This document shows, one piece after another, positions 15,221-25,236 of a stretch of 64,000 nucleotides of DNA (position 1 is the stretch's first letter; every line of letters starts with the position of its first letter). Origin of the DNA: Pedobacter ginsengisoli (GTDB lineage: Bacteria; Bacteroidota; Bacteroidia; Sphingobacteriales; Sphingobacteriaceae); NCBI RefSeq assembly GCF_002736205.1, contig NZ_CP024091.1, forward strand, positions 2,849,555 through 2,913,554, in the 5' to 3' direction. The notes below the pieces were generated by a model. It did no database searches and had not been told where the DNA came from. It saw only the letters and a program-made list of their open reading frames with translations. The position numbers and the translations under genes are program-made.

Positions 15221-18200
15221 ATGAAAATCTGTTACTCATTAAAAAAGACAAGCCTGTTCACAGTAGTGATGTGGCTATTAACTTTTGGCATTGCCTATGC
15301 CCAAAGTACCATTACAGGATCTGTAGTTGATGAGACCAACCAGCCTCTGGCCGGAGCTTCCATTAAAATTAAAGGCAACAAAAGTGGAACAACAACCAAC
15401 ACCGAAGGCAAGTTCAGTATTTCTGCACCTGCAAACGCCATTCTGATTATTAGCTTTATTGGTTACACACCAAAAGAACTTAATATAGGTTCACAAACAG
15501 TACTTAATATAAAGCTTGATCCTGACCAGAGTGCTTTAGATGAAGTAGTAGTAACCGCCCTTGGCGTAAAAAAAGAGAGAAAGGCTCTTGGTTACTCGGT
15601 ACAAGAGGTAAAAGGTGCAGACCTTGTAAAAGCAAGGGAACCCAATGCCATTAGTTCGTTAACCGGAAAAGTTGCAGGTTTAACGATCTCTCCCAGCCCT
15701 AATTTATTCGGAGACCCTGGAATTCAATTACGCGGACGGTCTGGAGTTCTTATCGTTGTAGACAACGTTATAGTTAAATCAGATTCATGGAATCTTAGTC
15801 CTGATGATATTGAATCTTACACGGTATTAAAAGGCCCGAATGCTGCTGCTTTATATGGTGCACTAGGTATTAGTGGTGCAATTGTGATCACCACTAAAAA
15901 GGGATCCAAAAACAGTCGCGGTTTTGCGGTAGATTTTAACTCGAGTACACAGCTGCAAACCGGTTATAATGCAATACCTAAGTTTCAAACAGAATATGGG
16001 GCGGGCGACGGGTTTAAATATGCATTTAAAGATGGTATGGGAAGTGGTATCAACGATAATGACTACTTTATCTGGGGACCTCGTTTTGAAGGGCAGCCTA
16101 TAACCCAATACAATAGCCCAAAAGACCCGGTTACAGGAGAATTGCAGCCATTACCGTGGCTTGCAAGAGGTAAGAACAATCTTGAAGATTTCCTAAACAA
16201 TGGTTTGTTAAGCACAAATAACTTAGCCATTTCTGCAAATAATGATAAAGGCGACATCCGTTTATCAATGTCGCAAACCTATCAAAAAGGAACTGTACCT
16301 AACTCCCAGATCGCTTCAACAAACTTTAATGTTAATGGCGGACTTAATGTAGGGACTAAGCTTAGATTCGAGACCAATATCAATTACAACAAACAGTACA
16401 CAAAAAATTATCCTACACTTGGCTATGGACCCCAAAGCTTAATCTATTTAATTACTGTTTGGGGCGGTACAGATTATGATATTAAAGATCTGAGAAACTA
16501 TTGGAAACCGGGAAAAGAAGGAATAGAGGTTTACAATCGTGAATATACTTTATATAATAACCCATGGTTAGTGGCCTACGAAAACCTGAGAGGGTATTAT
16601 AAAAATGATGTTTATGGCTATTTTAAAATGGATTACTCCATCTCCAAAAAACTTAAATTTAGTGCCAGAACTAACGTAAGCACATACGATTTAAACAGAG
16701 ATACAAGATATCCTTTTGGCGGAACCTTCTATTCTCCTTACAGCAAGGTTGGCGGATATGAACAATCTTACAGCCAGCTATGGGAAAATAACACAGAGGC
16801 ATCTTTAAATTATTCTGATACTTTTAAGGATTTCAATTTTAAAGGTGCCTTATTTGGCAACTTACGCACTATATCTGCAAAAGAGATAACAGGTGCTACA
16901 AAGGGTGGCCTTGTTGTACCAGGTGTATATACACTTACCAACTCAAAGGAACCAAATTCACCAACAAACAGACTGGCATCTAAGCAGGTGGCCAGCGCAT
17001 ATAGTTTCGTAGATCTTGACTACAAAAGCTATGTATTCTTAAACCTTACCGGTCGCTTCGACAGGTCTTCTACTCTACCTAAATCGCACAACACTTATTT
17101 CTATCCATCGGCATCATTAAGTACTGTGTTTTCGGAAATGTTTACGCTGCCTAAAGCTATTTCATTTTTAAAAGCACGTGGTTCATATGCTAATGTTGCC
17201 GGGGATCTGGGTGATTCTACCAACCCATATGATGTATACAATCTGTTATCAGTATACTCGGTATACGGCACTCGCTGGAATAATAACCCTGGTGTTGGGT
17301 ATTCTGGTACGCTTTATAATCCTAATATAAGACCGTCCAGGGTTAAAACTATCGAAACCGGTTTAGAAGCACGTTTTCTAAACAGCAGGGTTGGTTTTGA
17401 TGTGGCTTATTTTAGAAACATTGAAGGCCCAGGCATTGTAAATGTTACTGTTTCAAACAGTTCAGGAGTAAGCTCTATACAAAAAAATGCCTACACCTAT
17501 CTGCGTAAAGGTTGGGAGATTACCTTAAATGGTTCACCGATAAAGGGTCAGGATTTTTCGTGGGATGTTCTTGCAAACTGGTCTACCAGTCACCGTTGGT
17601 TAAGAGATATTGACGGAGTGCTAACCAGAGACGGCAATATTCACCTTGGCGACCGTGCTGACGGCTATTACATTACAGATTTCCAAAGGGATGCTCAGGG
17701 CAATATGATTGTTGGCACAAATGGTTTACCGGCATATAATCCTTATAGCTCACGAATTGGATATGCCGATAACAATTTTATTGCGGGCATTAATAACACT
17801 TTCAGGTATAAAACTCTAAGTCTTTCCTTTCAGGTTGATGGTCGCTTTGGCGGGCTGATAAATAACTATTTAGACGGGTATCAGTGGAGTGCCGGTACGC
17901 ATCCGGAATCGGCGAGTGAGTATCGCTATCTTGACTGGACAAACCGAAATGATCCAAACTGGAAAGGCTCTGTAATGACTAATGGGCAAAAAATTGTATC
18001 TGGCCAATTAAGTACAGATCAGGATGGAAACGTAATATCTGATACCCGTGTTTTTGCTCCAAATGACAAACCTGTATTATGGCAAACCTGGGCTCGTAAC
18101 TATTATCAATCCGGATATCAACTGGCCAGAAACAGAACCTACGTAAAACTTCGTGAGGTAGTGCTTACTTATAACCTTCCTGCTAAATTAACAGAAAGAA

Positions 18201-18367
18201 CAAAATTCCTTCAAAGTGCCAGTATTTCGCTTGTTGGCCGAAATTTACTTTATTTTACAGGTAAAGGCACACAAAGTATGGATCTTGATCAATACACGGG
18301 CAACAATTCTGATTTCCAGACCCCATCGGTAAAGAGCTTTGGACTTAATCTTAACCTAACTTTCTAA
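15221..18367 (+). CDS. SusC/RagA-type TonB-dependent receptor of the phosphonate locus
   Basis: This 1048-residue outer-membrane transporter starts with a signal peptide ending near AYAQ. A CarboxypepD_reg-like domain (about 27-105) and a DEVVVTALG segment follow, then the plug (LTGKVAGLTISPSPN ... GISGAIVITTKKG) and a long beta-barrel ending in an aromatic C-terminus (LNLNLTF). No N-terminal STN domain is present, so control by a FecR/ECF pair is not expected. It forms a complex with the SusD protein encoded 11 bp downstream. Only phosphonate-degrading genes follow on this strand, so the imported substrate may be a phosphonate or phosphonate conjugate; this is inference. Confidence 0.92.
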   Translation: MKICYSLKKTSLFTVVMWLLTFGIAYAQSTITGSVVDETNQPLAGASIKIKGNKSGTTTNTEGKFSISAPANAILIISFIGYTPKELNIGSQTVLNIKLDPDQSALDEVVVTALGVKKERKALGYSVQEVKGADLVKAREPNAISSLTGKVAGLTISPSPNLFGDPGIQLRGRSGVLIVVDNVIVKSDSWNLSPDDIESYTVLKGPNAAALYGALGISGAIVITTKKGSKNSRGFAVDFNSSTQLQTGYNAIPKFQTEYGAGDGFKYAFKDGMGSGINDNDYFIWGPRFEGQPITQYNSPKDPVTGELQPLPWLARGKNNLEDFLNNGLLSTNNLAISANNDKGDIRLSMSQTYQKGTVPNSQIASTNFNVNGGLNVGTKLRFETNINYNKQYTKNYPTLGYGPQSLIYLITVWGGTDYDIKDLRNYWKPGKEGIEVYNREYTLYNNPWLVAYENLRGYYKNDVYGYFKMDYSISKKLKFSARTNVSTYDLNRDTRYPFGGTFYSPYSKVGGYEQSYSQLWENNTEASLNYSDTFKDFNFKGALFGNLRTISAKEITGATKGGLVVPGVYTLTNSKEPNSPTNRLASKQVASAYSFVDLDYKSYVFLNLTGRFDRSSTLPKSHNTYFYPSASLSTVFSEMFTLPKAISFLKARGSYANVAGDLGDSTNPYDVYNLLSVYSVYGTRWNNNPGVGYSGTLYNPNIRPSRVKTIETGLEARFLNSRVGFDVAYFRNIEGPGIVNVTVSNSSGVSSIQKNAYTYLRKGWEITLNGSPIKGQDFSWDVLANWSTSHRWLRDIDGVLTRDGNIHLGDRADGYYITDFQRDAQGNMIVGTNGLPAYNPYSSRIGYADNNFIAGINNTFRYKTLSLSFQVDGRFGGLINNYLDGYQWSAGTHPESASEYRYLDWTNRNDPNWKGSVMTNGQKIVSGQLSTDQDGNVISDTRVFAPNDKPVLWQTWARNYYQSGYQLARNRTYVKLREVVLTYNLPAKLTERTKFLQSASISLVGRNLLYFTGKGTQSMDLDQYTGNNSDFQTPSVKSFGLNLNLTF

Positions 18368-18378
18368 ACGACAAAATC

Positions 18379-19890
18379 ATGAAGCATAAATATATTTATT
18401 GGATGTGTTTTATTGCAATAATAGCATCCAGCTCTTGCAAAAAAATTGACGATCTACAGCAAAATCCTGCCGCCATTTATGAGCCTAATCCACAACTGAT
18501 ACTAACCGGTATACTACTGGACATGCGTGAAAGTCCGTGGGGAGGCGACCAGATTAACAACCAGTTTATGGTTATTAATGAGAGTTATTATGGCAATCAG
18601 GCATATACATGGGGTGCTCTTTCCTTCTCCGGATTTGATCAGCTGCGCAATATACAACAGCTGGAGATTGAGGCTCAGAAAAAAGCTGACGAGGGAAAAC
18701 CTTATATAGCACTTGCACAATTTTTTAAGGCATACTTTGCAATAACTATGACCGAAAGGTTTGGCGACATCCCGTTATTACAGGCTATGAAAGGACGTAG
18801 CGATGGCATATTTCAGCCAGAATACGATTCACAGAAGGATGTGTATAAGCAATGCCTGCAATGGTTAGAGGATGCAAATACAGCATTAACACCTTTAGTT
18901 GCAGCAAATGCCACTGTTAACGGAGATTTCTATTATAGCGGCAAACTGAATAAATGGCAAAGATTAATAAATGCATATCGTTTACGTGTTTTAATAAGCC
19001 TTAGCAAACGTGCAGATGATACACCAGAGCTTAACATTAAACAGCAATTTGCTGACATTACCAATAACCTGACCAAGTACCCCTTGCTAACCAGTAATGC
19101 CGATAATTTTCAATTGGTTTATAACAGTACTACCAGAGATAATAATTATCCGCTTTGGCCGGCTGATGGAGTAGTTATTAAAAGTGATCTTCGTAATAAT
19201 CTGGGTGATACTTATGTAAAAATTATGACAGGCACGCAAGACCCGAGGTTGTTTGTAGTTGCGAATCCAACAGATTCTGCCAAAGCAACCGGAGATGTGA
19301 ATTATGCAAAGAAGTTCACTTCTTTTAGAGGAGGAAAAACCGGAGAGTTACAAACCACTCTAAAAGATCAGGCTGTAGCCGGCAAACTATCAACCATTAA
19401 TTTTGATTATTGGATGTCGTCGCCATCAGGAATACCCTTTATAATGTTTGGTGCTTACGAAACTGAGTTTTCAATTGCTGAAGCAATAAACCGAGGCTGG
19501 ATTAATGGAGATGCAGCTGATCATTTTAAAAAGGGAATTACATCTTCTATGAAATTTTATGGAATTGGCGATGATGCAATTAGTGATTATTTTAAGGTAC
19601 CTGGCAATGAATATCTGGGTAATACAGTAGCAGGATTGGAACAGATACTAAAGCAAAAATATGCTGCATTTTTTCAAAACTCTGGCAGACAAGCCTTTTA
19701 CAGTAACAGAAGAACTGGTGTGCCGAAGTTCGATATAGGACCTGCAAATGGAAATAACAATCAGATTCCGGTAAGGTGGGCTTACCCTACTACAGAATAT
19801 TCTACCAACGAATCGAATTTAAAAGCGTCATTAAAGCGCCAGTATAATGGTTCCGATACTAGAAATGATATTATGTGGCTTATAAAATAA
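18379..19890 (+). CDS. SusD/RagB-like surface lipoprotein of the phosphonate locus
   Basis: This 503-residue lipoprotein has a lipobox ending at ASSSCKK and a helical TPR-rich fold typical of SusD-like substrate-capture lids (ALAQFFKAYFAITMTERFGDIPLLQA near residue 115). It resembles the SusD-like_2 group more than the longer SusD proteins at 52-61 kb. It works on top of the SusC barrel encoded immediately upstream. An intrinsic terminator follows at 19911-19934, so susC-susD may be transcribed partly apart from the enzyme genes. The ligand cannot be read from the sequence. Confidence 0.9.
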   Translation: MKHKYIYWMCFIAIIASSSCKKIDDLQQNPAAIYEPNPQLILTGILLDMRESPWGGDQINNQFMVINESYYGNQAYTWGALSFSGFDQLRNIQQLEIEAQKKADEGKPYIALAQFFKAYFAITMTERFGDIPLLQAMKGRSDGIFQPEYDSQKDVYKQCLQWLEDANTALTPLVAANATVNGDFYYSGKLNKWQRLINAYRLRVLISLSKRADDTPELNIKQQFADITNNLTKYPLLTSNADNFQLVYNSTTRDNNYPLWPADGVVIKSDLRNNLGDTYVKIMTGTQDPRLFVVANPTDSAKATGDVNYAKKFTSFRGGKTGELQTTLKDQAVAGKLSTINFDYWMSSPSGIPFIMFGAYETEFSIAEAINRGWINGDAADHFKKGITSSMKFYGIGDDAISDYFKVPGNEYLGNTVAGLEQILKQKYAAFFQNSGRQAFYSNRRTGVPKFDIGPANGNNNQIPVRWAYPTTEYSTNESNLKASLKRQYNGSDTRNDIMWLIK

Positions 19891-19910
19891 AGGTTGGTTT
19901 ATTTGGTTAA

Positions 19911-19934
19911 GGGCCACTTTTCGGTGGCTCTTTT
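19911..19934 (+). terminator. Intrinsic terminator after phosphonate susD
   Basis: GGGCCAC (19911-19917) pairs with GTGGCTC (19924-19930) through seven pairs including one G-U, with a 6-nt loop, followed by TTTT. It lies 20 bp past the susD stop and 83 bp before phnA, so it would end or reduce read-through. Confidence 0.75.
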
Positions 19935-20016
19935 CACTAATTTTATATAAACCTACTAATACCTAAGCAATACAAATACTTGAAAAACAATTTAAAGCAA
20001 TAAAAACAACGTAATA

Positions 20017-21258
20017 ATGAATAATATATCAACTCAACCCTTTTCTGTTAATGGCAAAACGTATACACCTCCGGCAAAACCCATAGTGGTAATTTGTATG
20101 GATGGTTCTGCAGATGAATATCTGGATACCACAATGGCTCACGACCGTATGCCTAACCTTAAAAAGATGGCTCTGCAAGGCTACAGAGGTATGGTACGCG
20201 GCGCATTACCATCGTTTACCAATGTAAATAACTCATCTATAGTGACCGGTGTTAGCCCTGCTGTTCATGGCATTTGTGGTAATTTCTTCTATGATACGGC
20301 AAAGGATCAGGAAGTGATGATGAACTCATCAGAATACCTTAGAGCAGAAACACTGCTTGCCGCAGCGGCAAATGCAGGTCGTAAGGTTGCGGTGGTTACT
20401 GCAAAGGAAAAACTGCGCGACATCCTTTCTTACAAACTAAACGGGATTGCTTTTTCAGCAGAAAAAGCAGATCAGGCAAAACTGGATACTCATGGTATTG
20501 AAAATGCCGAACAGGTAATTGGTCATAAAACTCCGGCGATTTATAGTGCCGAAGCCAGTTTATTCGTATTACGTGCCGGTGTGGCTTTAATAGAAAATGG
20601 CATGGCCGATTTCTTATATCTATCGCTAACCGATTACATGCAGCATACCTATGCACCTGACACCGAAGAATCGCTTGCATTTTACGAAGCCCAAGATGCT
20701 GAATTAGGTAAAATGCTTGAACTTGGAGCCATTATCGGTGCAACGGCAGATCATGGCATGAATGCTAAGGTTAAGGAAGATGGCACCCCTAATGTATTGT
20801 TTATTGAGACCATGCTTACCGAAAAATTTGGCAACGGTTTTAGAGTAATTTGCCCTATTACAGACCCATATGTAAAACACCATGGTGCTTTAGGATCATA
20901 TGTAGCAGTCCATATGGATGATGTATCAAAAGTAAATGAAGTAAAAAACTGGCTTGCAGTACAACCTGGAGTTACCGAAGTGTATGACAAAGAAACCGGC
21001 TGCCGAATACTTGAACAACCTGCAGATAGAACGGGTGATTTGTTTGTACTGTCGGCCCGCGATGTAGTAGTTGGCAAAACCGCAGCACATCATGATTTAA
21101 AAGCACTTGACGGCACCCTGCGCTCACACGGAGGCAGATATGAGGAAATGGTTCCTTTAGTTGTTTCTCATCCGTTGAATGCAACTTATAAAATGAAAAC
21201 ACAGGGCGATCCCCGAAATTTCGATGTGTTCGATTTTACTGTTAATGGCACTAACTAA
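20017..21258 (+). CDS. phnA: Phosphonoacetate hydrolase
   Basis: This zinc enzyme of the AlkP superfamily cleaves the C-P bond of phosphonoacetate to acetate and phosphate. The 413-residue protein starts with the metal motif VVICMDGSADEYL (Asp29) and carries the nucleophile Thr68 in LPSFTNVNNSSIVTG. These motifs and the residue number match characterised PhnA enzymes as I remember them. TADHGMNAK and RSHGGRYEEMVPL supply the later metal ligands. No signal peptide, so it is cytoplasmic. PhnY follows after 35 bp. It is the terminal step of the locus and releases the phosphate. Confidence 0.93.
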   Translation: MNNISTQPFSVNGKTYTPPAKPIVVICMDGSADEYLDTTMAHDRMPNLKKMALQGYRGMVRGALPSFTNVNNSSIVTGVSPAVHGICGNFFYDTAKDQEVMMNSSEYLRAETLLAAAANAGRKVAVVTAKEKLRDILSYKLNGIAFSAEKADQAKLDTHGIENAEQVIGHKTPAIYSAEASLFVLRAGVALIENGMADFLYLSLTDYMQHTYAPDTEESLAFYEAQDAELGKMLELGAIIGATADHGMNAKVKEDGTPNVLFIETMLTEKFGNGFRVICPITDPYVKHHGALGSYVAVHMDDVSKVNEVKNWLAVQPGVTEVYDKETGCRILEQPADRTGDLFVLSARDVVVGKTAAHHDLKALDGTLRSHGGRYEEMVPLVVSHPLNATYKMKTQGDPRNFDVFDFTVNGTN

Positions 21259-21293
21259 CATCTGCATTTACGGTTTCAATTTATATCAGGAAA

Positions 21294-22739
21294 ATGAAAG
21301 AAGAAGATATCATCACTCAAAACATTATAAAGCTCTCATCACTAATTGCCGGCAAACCGGTTTCATCAGGCAATCAATTGGTTGTACACAATCCTTACAA
21401 TGGTGAACTGGTAGGAACGGTGGAAACAGCAGATTTAAATGACACCAATAACGCTATTGAAACAGCGCTTAAGGGTGGTGTTTTAATGAGCCGTTTTGAA
21501 AGGTACACTGTACTTGAAAGGGCGAGATTGCTGCTTTTACAAAGAAAGGAAGAATTTGCTCAGCTAATTACTGCCGAATCGGGACTTTGTATTTCTGAAA
21601 GCACTTATGAAATTGGCAGAGCACATGATGTTCTTCTCTTTTCAGCTATGGAATGTCTAAAAGACAATGGACAGATCTTTTCGTGCGACATTTCGCCAAA
21701 TGGCAAACAGCGAAAAATATTTACTACAAGTGAACCACTAAAACTTGCAGTAGCCATAACCCCTTTTAATCATCCCCTAAATCAGGTAGCCCATAAAATT
21801 GCCCCTGCACTTGCAGCGGGCACACCGGTGATTTTAAAGCCATCGGAAAAAACACCTTTAACAGCCATCCGCTTTGTTGAACTTTTGTACGAAGCAGGTT
21901 TACCCCCATACATGTTAAGTGTTCTTTTAGGAGACACCAAAGTGGTTTCTGAAATATTGGTACAAGACCCAAGGATTGATGTTGTTTCCTTTACCGGCAG
22001 CGTTGCTGTAGGCAAACTGATAGCCAAAACGGCCGGCTACAAAAAAGTAATTCTGGAACTGGGTGGTAATGATCCGTTGATTATTCTGGAAGATGCTGAT
22101 CTCAATTTGGCTGTTGAACTTGCCGCTGAAGGATCATTCAGAAACTCTGGTCAGCGGTGCACTGCTGTAAAACGCATACTTGTACAGGAAAACATTGCTG
22201 ACGAATTCACTAAGCGTTTTATTGAAAAAGCTAAAGGATATACCTGTGGAGATCCTGCTAATCCGGCAACCAAAGTTGGAACAGTAATAGACGAACAATC
22301 TGCCATTTATCTTGAAGGTGTTGTGCAAAAAGCTGTTTCACAAGGAGCCAAAATATTACTTGGAGGCAAACGCACAGGTGCTTTACTGGAGCCTACTGTT
22401 ATAACAAATGTGCCTCGCAATGCTCAAATGGTGGTACAGGAATCTTTTGGTCCATTAGCCCCTATTTTAACATTTAAGGATATAGACGATGCCATTGAAC
22501 TTTCGAATTCTACTGCTTTCGGTTTATCATCGGGAGTGGTTACAACTAATATGCAACACGCTATCCGTTTTGTAAAAGAATTAAAAGTAGGTACTGTTAA
22601 TATTAATGAAGTACCCGGGTACCGCATAGAAAACTCTCCGTTCGGAGGAATTAAGGATTCGGGATTAGGTATAAAAGAAGGAGTAATTGAAGCCATTAAG
22701 TGCTTCTCTTATGTAAAAACATTTTCAATGCCCTGGTAA
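21294..22739 (+). CDS. phnY: Phosphonoacetaldehyde dehydrogenase
   Basis: This NAD(P)-dependent aldehyde dehydrogenase has 481 residues. The full catalytic set is visible: Asn159 in ITPFNHP, Glu255 in LELGGND and Cys289 in NSGQRCTAVKR. The family contains many substrates. The assignment to phosphonoacetaldehyde oxidation (giving phosphonoacetate) rests on position directly after phnA and on the known phnY-phnA pairing. GQRC rather than the commoner GQ(V/I)C fits the PhnY/glyceraldehyde-3-phosphate-like branch, in which Arg helps bind a charged phospho group; that detail is from family knowledge. The next gene starts 2 bp after its stop. Confidence 0.88.
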   Translation: MKEEDIITQNIIKLSSLIAGKPVSSGNQLVVHNPYNGELVGTVETADLNDTNNAIETALKGGVLMSRFERYTVLERARLLLLQRKEEFAQLITAESGLCISESTYEIGRAHDVLLFSAMECLKDNGQIFSCDISPNGKQRKIFTTSEPLKLAVAITPFNHPLNQVAHKIAPALAAGTPVILKPSEKTPLTAIRFVELLYEAGLPPYMLSVLLGDTKVVSEILVQDPRIDVVSFTGSVAVGKLIAKTAGYKKVILELGGNDPLIILEDADLNLAVELAAEGSFRNSGQRCTAVKRILVQENIADEFTKRFIEKAKGYTCGDPANPATKVGTVIDEQSAIYLEGVVQKAVSQGAKILLGGKRTGALLEPTVITNVPRNAQMVVQESFGPLAPILTFKDIDDAIELSNSTAFGLSSGVVTTNMQHAIRFVKELKVGTVNINEVPGYRIENSPFGGIKDSGLGIKEGVIEAIKCFSYVKTFSMPW

Positions 22740-22741
22740 TT

Positions 22742-23902
22742 ATGACAAAGAACATTCAATATGATTTAATAGTCGTGGGCTCGGGTATACTGGGCACTTT
22801 CCACGCATTACATGCTTTAAGGTTAGGTAAAAGTGTATTACTTACAGAGAAGGATCAATACCCGATAAATGCCACCGTAAGGAATTTCGGACAAGCAGTA
22901 GTATCAGGCATGTCGTCTGATTGGTTTGATTACGCCAGAAGGTCAACTGAGCTGTATCAGGAAATTCAGCAGCATGCTGACATCAGCGTGCGCAATAACG
23001 GCACCGTTTACCTATCCTCTGATGATGAGGAAACTCAGTTACTCCATGAGCTAAAGGAACGGATGGATGCGATAGATTATGAGGCTAATTTGTTATCTGC
23101 AGATGATTGTCTGGCTAAATGGCCTTCTTTAAAAAAAGAATACTGTAAAGGTGGCTTGTTCTTTCCGCAAGAAGTAAGTGTGGAACCTAACAAGCTAATT
23201 TACCAACTGATTGACTATGCTGTTGCTAAATACCCAAAGCTTACTTACATGCCTTCGACAGCAGTTTTAGATTGTACTGTCGTTGGTGATCACATTGAAA
23301 TTACTACTGCTGCAAAACAGGTATTTACTGCAGAAAAGGCTATTATTTGTAATGGTGGTGAATTCAAATTATTGTTTGCAGATCTGTTTAGCAAAAGTGG
23401 AATCATTTTAAGTAAACTGCAAATGATGAAAACTGTACCAATGCCCGAAGTACAGCTGGAAGGAAATATCTTGACGGGATTGTCCATCCGCAGATATGAG
23501 TCGTTCCAGGAATGCCCATCGTATGCCGGAATATCTACTCCTGAACATTACAAAGAATGCCAGAAATGGGGTATCCACATTTTGTTTAAGAAAGCAGTAG
23601 ATGGATCTATTATCATCGGCGACTCACATGAGTATGCGGATGTGAACCATACCGATGATCTGGGTTTTGGCATTAACAGCCACATTAACGAACTGATGCT
23701 AGCGGCAGCACAAGAGATTGTAAGCTTTGATGTGCGCAAAATAGCGTCAACCTGGGCTGGTTTTTATCCTCAACACAACAGTAAACACATTGTGGAATAT
23801 GACATAGAAGACCGCATACATATCAGAACTGCAATTGGTGGCAAGGGCATGACATCCTCGGCCGGATACGCAGAAGCAAGTATAAAAAAGATTTACAACT
23901 AG
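22742..23902 (+). CDS. FAD-dependent amine oxidoreductase (phosphonate-locus type)
   Basis: This 386-residue flavoprotein belongs to the DadA/glycine-oxidase superfamily. The start at 22742, just after the phnY stop, places the FAD-binding GSGILG close to the N-terminus; a longer reading overlapping phnY is unlikely. The C-terminal GGKGMTSS segment is typical of the fold. It resembles the TIGR03364-type oxidoreductases found beside phosphonate genes. In this setting it probably deaminates 2-aminoethylphosphonate or an N-alkyl derivative to phosphonoacetaldehyde, supplying PhnY. The exact amine is unknown. Confidence 0.82.
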   Translation: MTKNIQYDLIVVGSGILGTFHALHALRLGKSVLLTEKDQYPINATVRNFGQAVVSGMSSDWFDYARRSTELYQEIQQHADISVRNNGTVYLSSDDEETQLLHELKERMDAIDYEANLLSADDCLAKWPSLKKEYCKGGLFFPQEVSVEPNKLIYQLIDYAVAKYPKLTYMPSTAVLDCTVVGDHIEITTAAKQVFTAEKAIICNGGEFKLLFADLFSKSGIILSKLQMMKTVPMPEVQLEGNILTGLSIRRYESFQECPSYAGISTPEHYKECQKWGIHILFKKAVDGSIIIGDSHEYADVNHTDDLGFGINSHINELMLAAAQEIVSFDVRKIASTWAGFYPQHNSKHIVEYDIEDRIHIRTAIGGKGMTSSAGYAEASIKKIYN

Positions 23903-23934
23903 GCAGACTCAGATAAACTCTACGATCAATCCTT

Positions 23935-25236
23935 ATGAAGCGAATAAACCATTTACTGGCCAACTCGAAACTCTTCTTTATTATCTGGTGTATGCTTGCC
24001 GCTTTTGGCACCTACTTTTGTATGTACGCCTTCAGAAAACCCTTTACCAATGGAACCTATACAGGAATAACCCTTTGGGATCTCGATTACAAAGCAGTGT
24101 TAATAATTGCACAGCTTATGGGCTACATGCTTTCCAAAGTAGTTGGTATTAAGGTAATTTCAGAACTTAAGGCTTCGGGCAGAAAAAAGCTGATCATCTG
24201 TCTTATTCTTTTTGCGGAGGCTGCATTGCTTCTTTTCGGAGCTGTGCCACAGCCTTACAACTTCTTTTTTCTGTTTTTAAATGGTCTTCCTTTGGGCATG
24301 GTTTGGGGAATTGTATTTAGTTACCTGGAAGGCAGGCGGTTTACAGAAACATTGGCGATGGGATTGAGCATTAGCCTCATCTTTTCTTCGGGAATGATTA
24401 AAACGATCTATTTTACAGTGAATGAATGGGTTCCAATGGTTTCGGAGTTTTGGATGCCTGCGTTGATGGGTGTACTTTTTTTACCACTTTTTCTGACTTT
24501 TGTATGGATGCTTTCTGTAATTCCGGAACCTACCGAAACTGACAAACTATTGCGTGTTGAGCGTTTGCCAATGAACGCAGAAGATAAGCGCGCGGTAATG
24601 GCGGAATTTGGCTTCGCGATTTTTGGCATTGGTTTGATCTATATGATGCTAACCACCATGCGGGATTTTAGAGACAACTTCTCTGTTGAAATCTGGAATG
24701 AAATTGACAGCAATTGGGATAAAGGAGTGTTATCATTAACAGAAACCATTTCAGGCATTATCGTCTTAATTGCAATAGGAAGTCTGTCAATGATCCGGAA
24801 CAACATACGCGGTTTTTGGGCTACCCAATACCTTATTGCACTTGGCCTGCTATTAAGCGGTGGCAGCACATTGTTTTTCCAGATGCACCTTATAAGCCCT
24901 TTTTGGTGGATGCTACTGGTGGGAATGGGCATGTTTTTGGCTTATACACCTATACAGGTGGTGCTTTTCGATAGGATGATCGCTTTATTTAAGATAAAGG
25001 CTAATGCAGGCTTTTTTGTTTACATCTGCGATTCTGCCGGGTACCTGGGCAGTGTATTGTTACTGCTTTACAAAGAGTTTTTCATGAAGGACCTGAGCTG
25101 GTGTAAAGTATTGATTCGCTTTAGTTATATACTAACCATAGTTTGCCTAATACTAATGGTTATTGTATCGGTATTTTTTAACCGTAAACTTGGAATTAAA
25201 GGCCTGGTTACAGGGATATTAGACAGAAGAGCCTAG
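23935..25236 (+). CDS. MFS-type inner-membrane transporter (DUF5690-like)
   Basis: This 433-residue membrane protein has about twelve hydrophobic segments and an overall major-facilitator layout (first helix from residue 13, cytoplasmic loop around 195-225). It resembles the DUF5690 group of Bacteroidota, whose substrate is not established to my knowledge. The MFS branch of phosphate-ester antiporters starts similarly (FGTYFCMYAFRKPFTNGTY). Its place as last gene of the phosphonate unit suggests it imports the aminophosphonate across the inner membrane. A perfect 24-bp palindrome covers its stop codon. Confidence 0.8.
   Translation: MKRINHLLANSKLFFIIWCMLAAFGTYFCMYAFRKPFTNGTYTGITLWDLDYKAVLIIAQLMGYMLSKVVGIKVISELKASGRKKLIICLILFAEAALLLFGAVPQPYNFFFLFLNGLPLGMVWGIVFSYLEGRRFTETLAMGLSISLIFSSGMIKTIYFTVNEWVPMVSEFWMPALMGVLFLPLFLTFVWMLSVIPEPTETDKLLRVERLPMNAEDKRAVMAEFGFAIFGIGLIYMMLTTMRDFRDNFSVEIWNEIDSNWDKGVLSLTETISGIIVLIAIGSLSMIRNNIRGFWATQYLIALGLLLSGGSTLFFQMHLISPFWWMLLVGMGMFLAYTPIQVVLFDRMIALFKIKANAGFFVYICDSAGYLGSVLLLLYKEFFMKDLSWCKVLIRFSYILTIVCLILMVIVSVFFNRKLGIKGLVTGILDRRA

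Noticed and set aside
22700..22741. Extended start of the FAD oxidoreductase overlapping phnY
   Set aside because: The ATG at 22742 places the FAD-binding motif at the normal distance from the N-terminus and follows the phnY stop by 2 bp.
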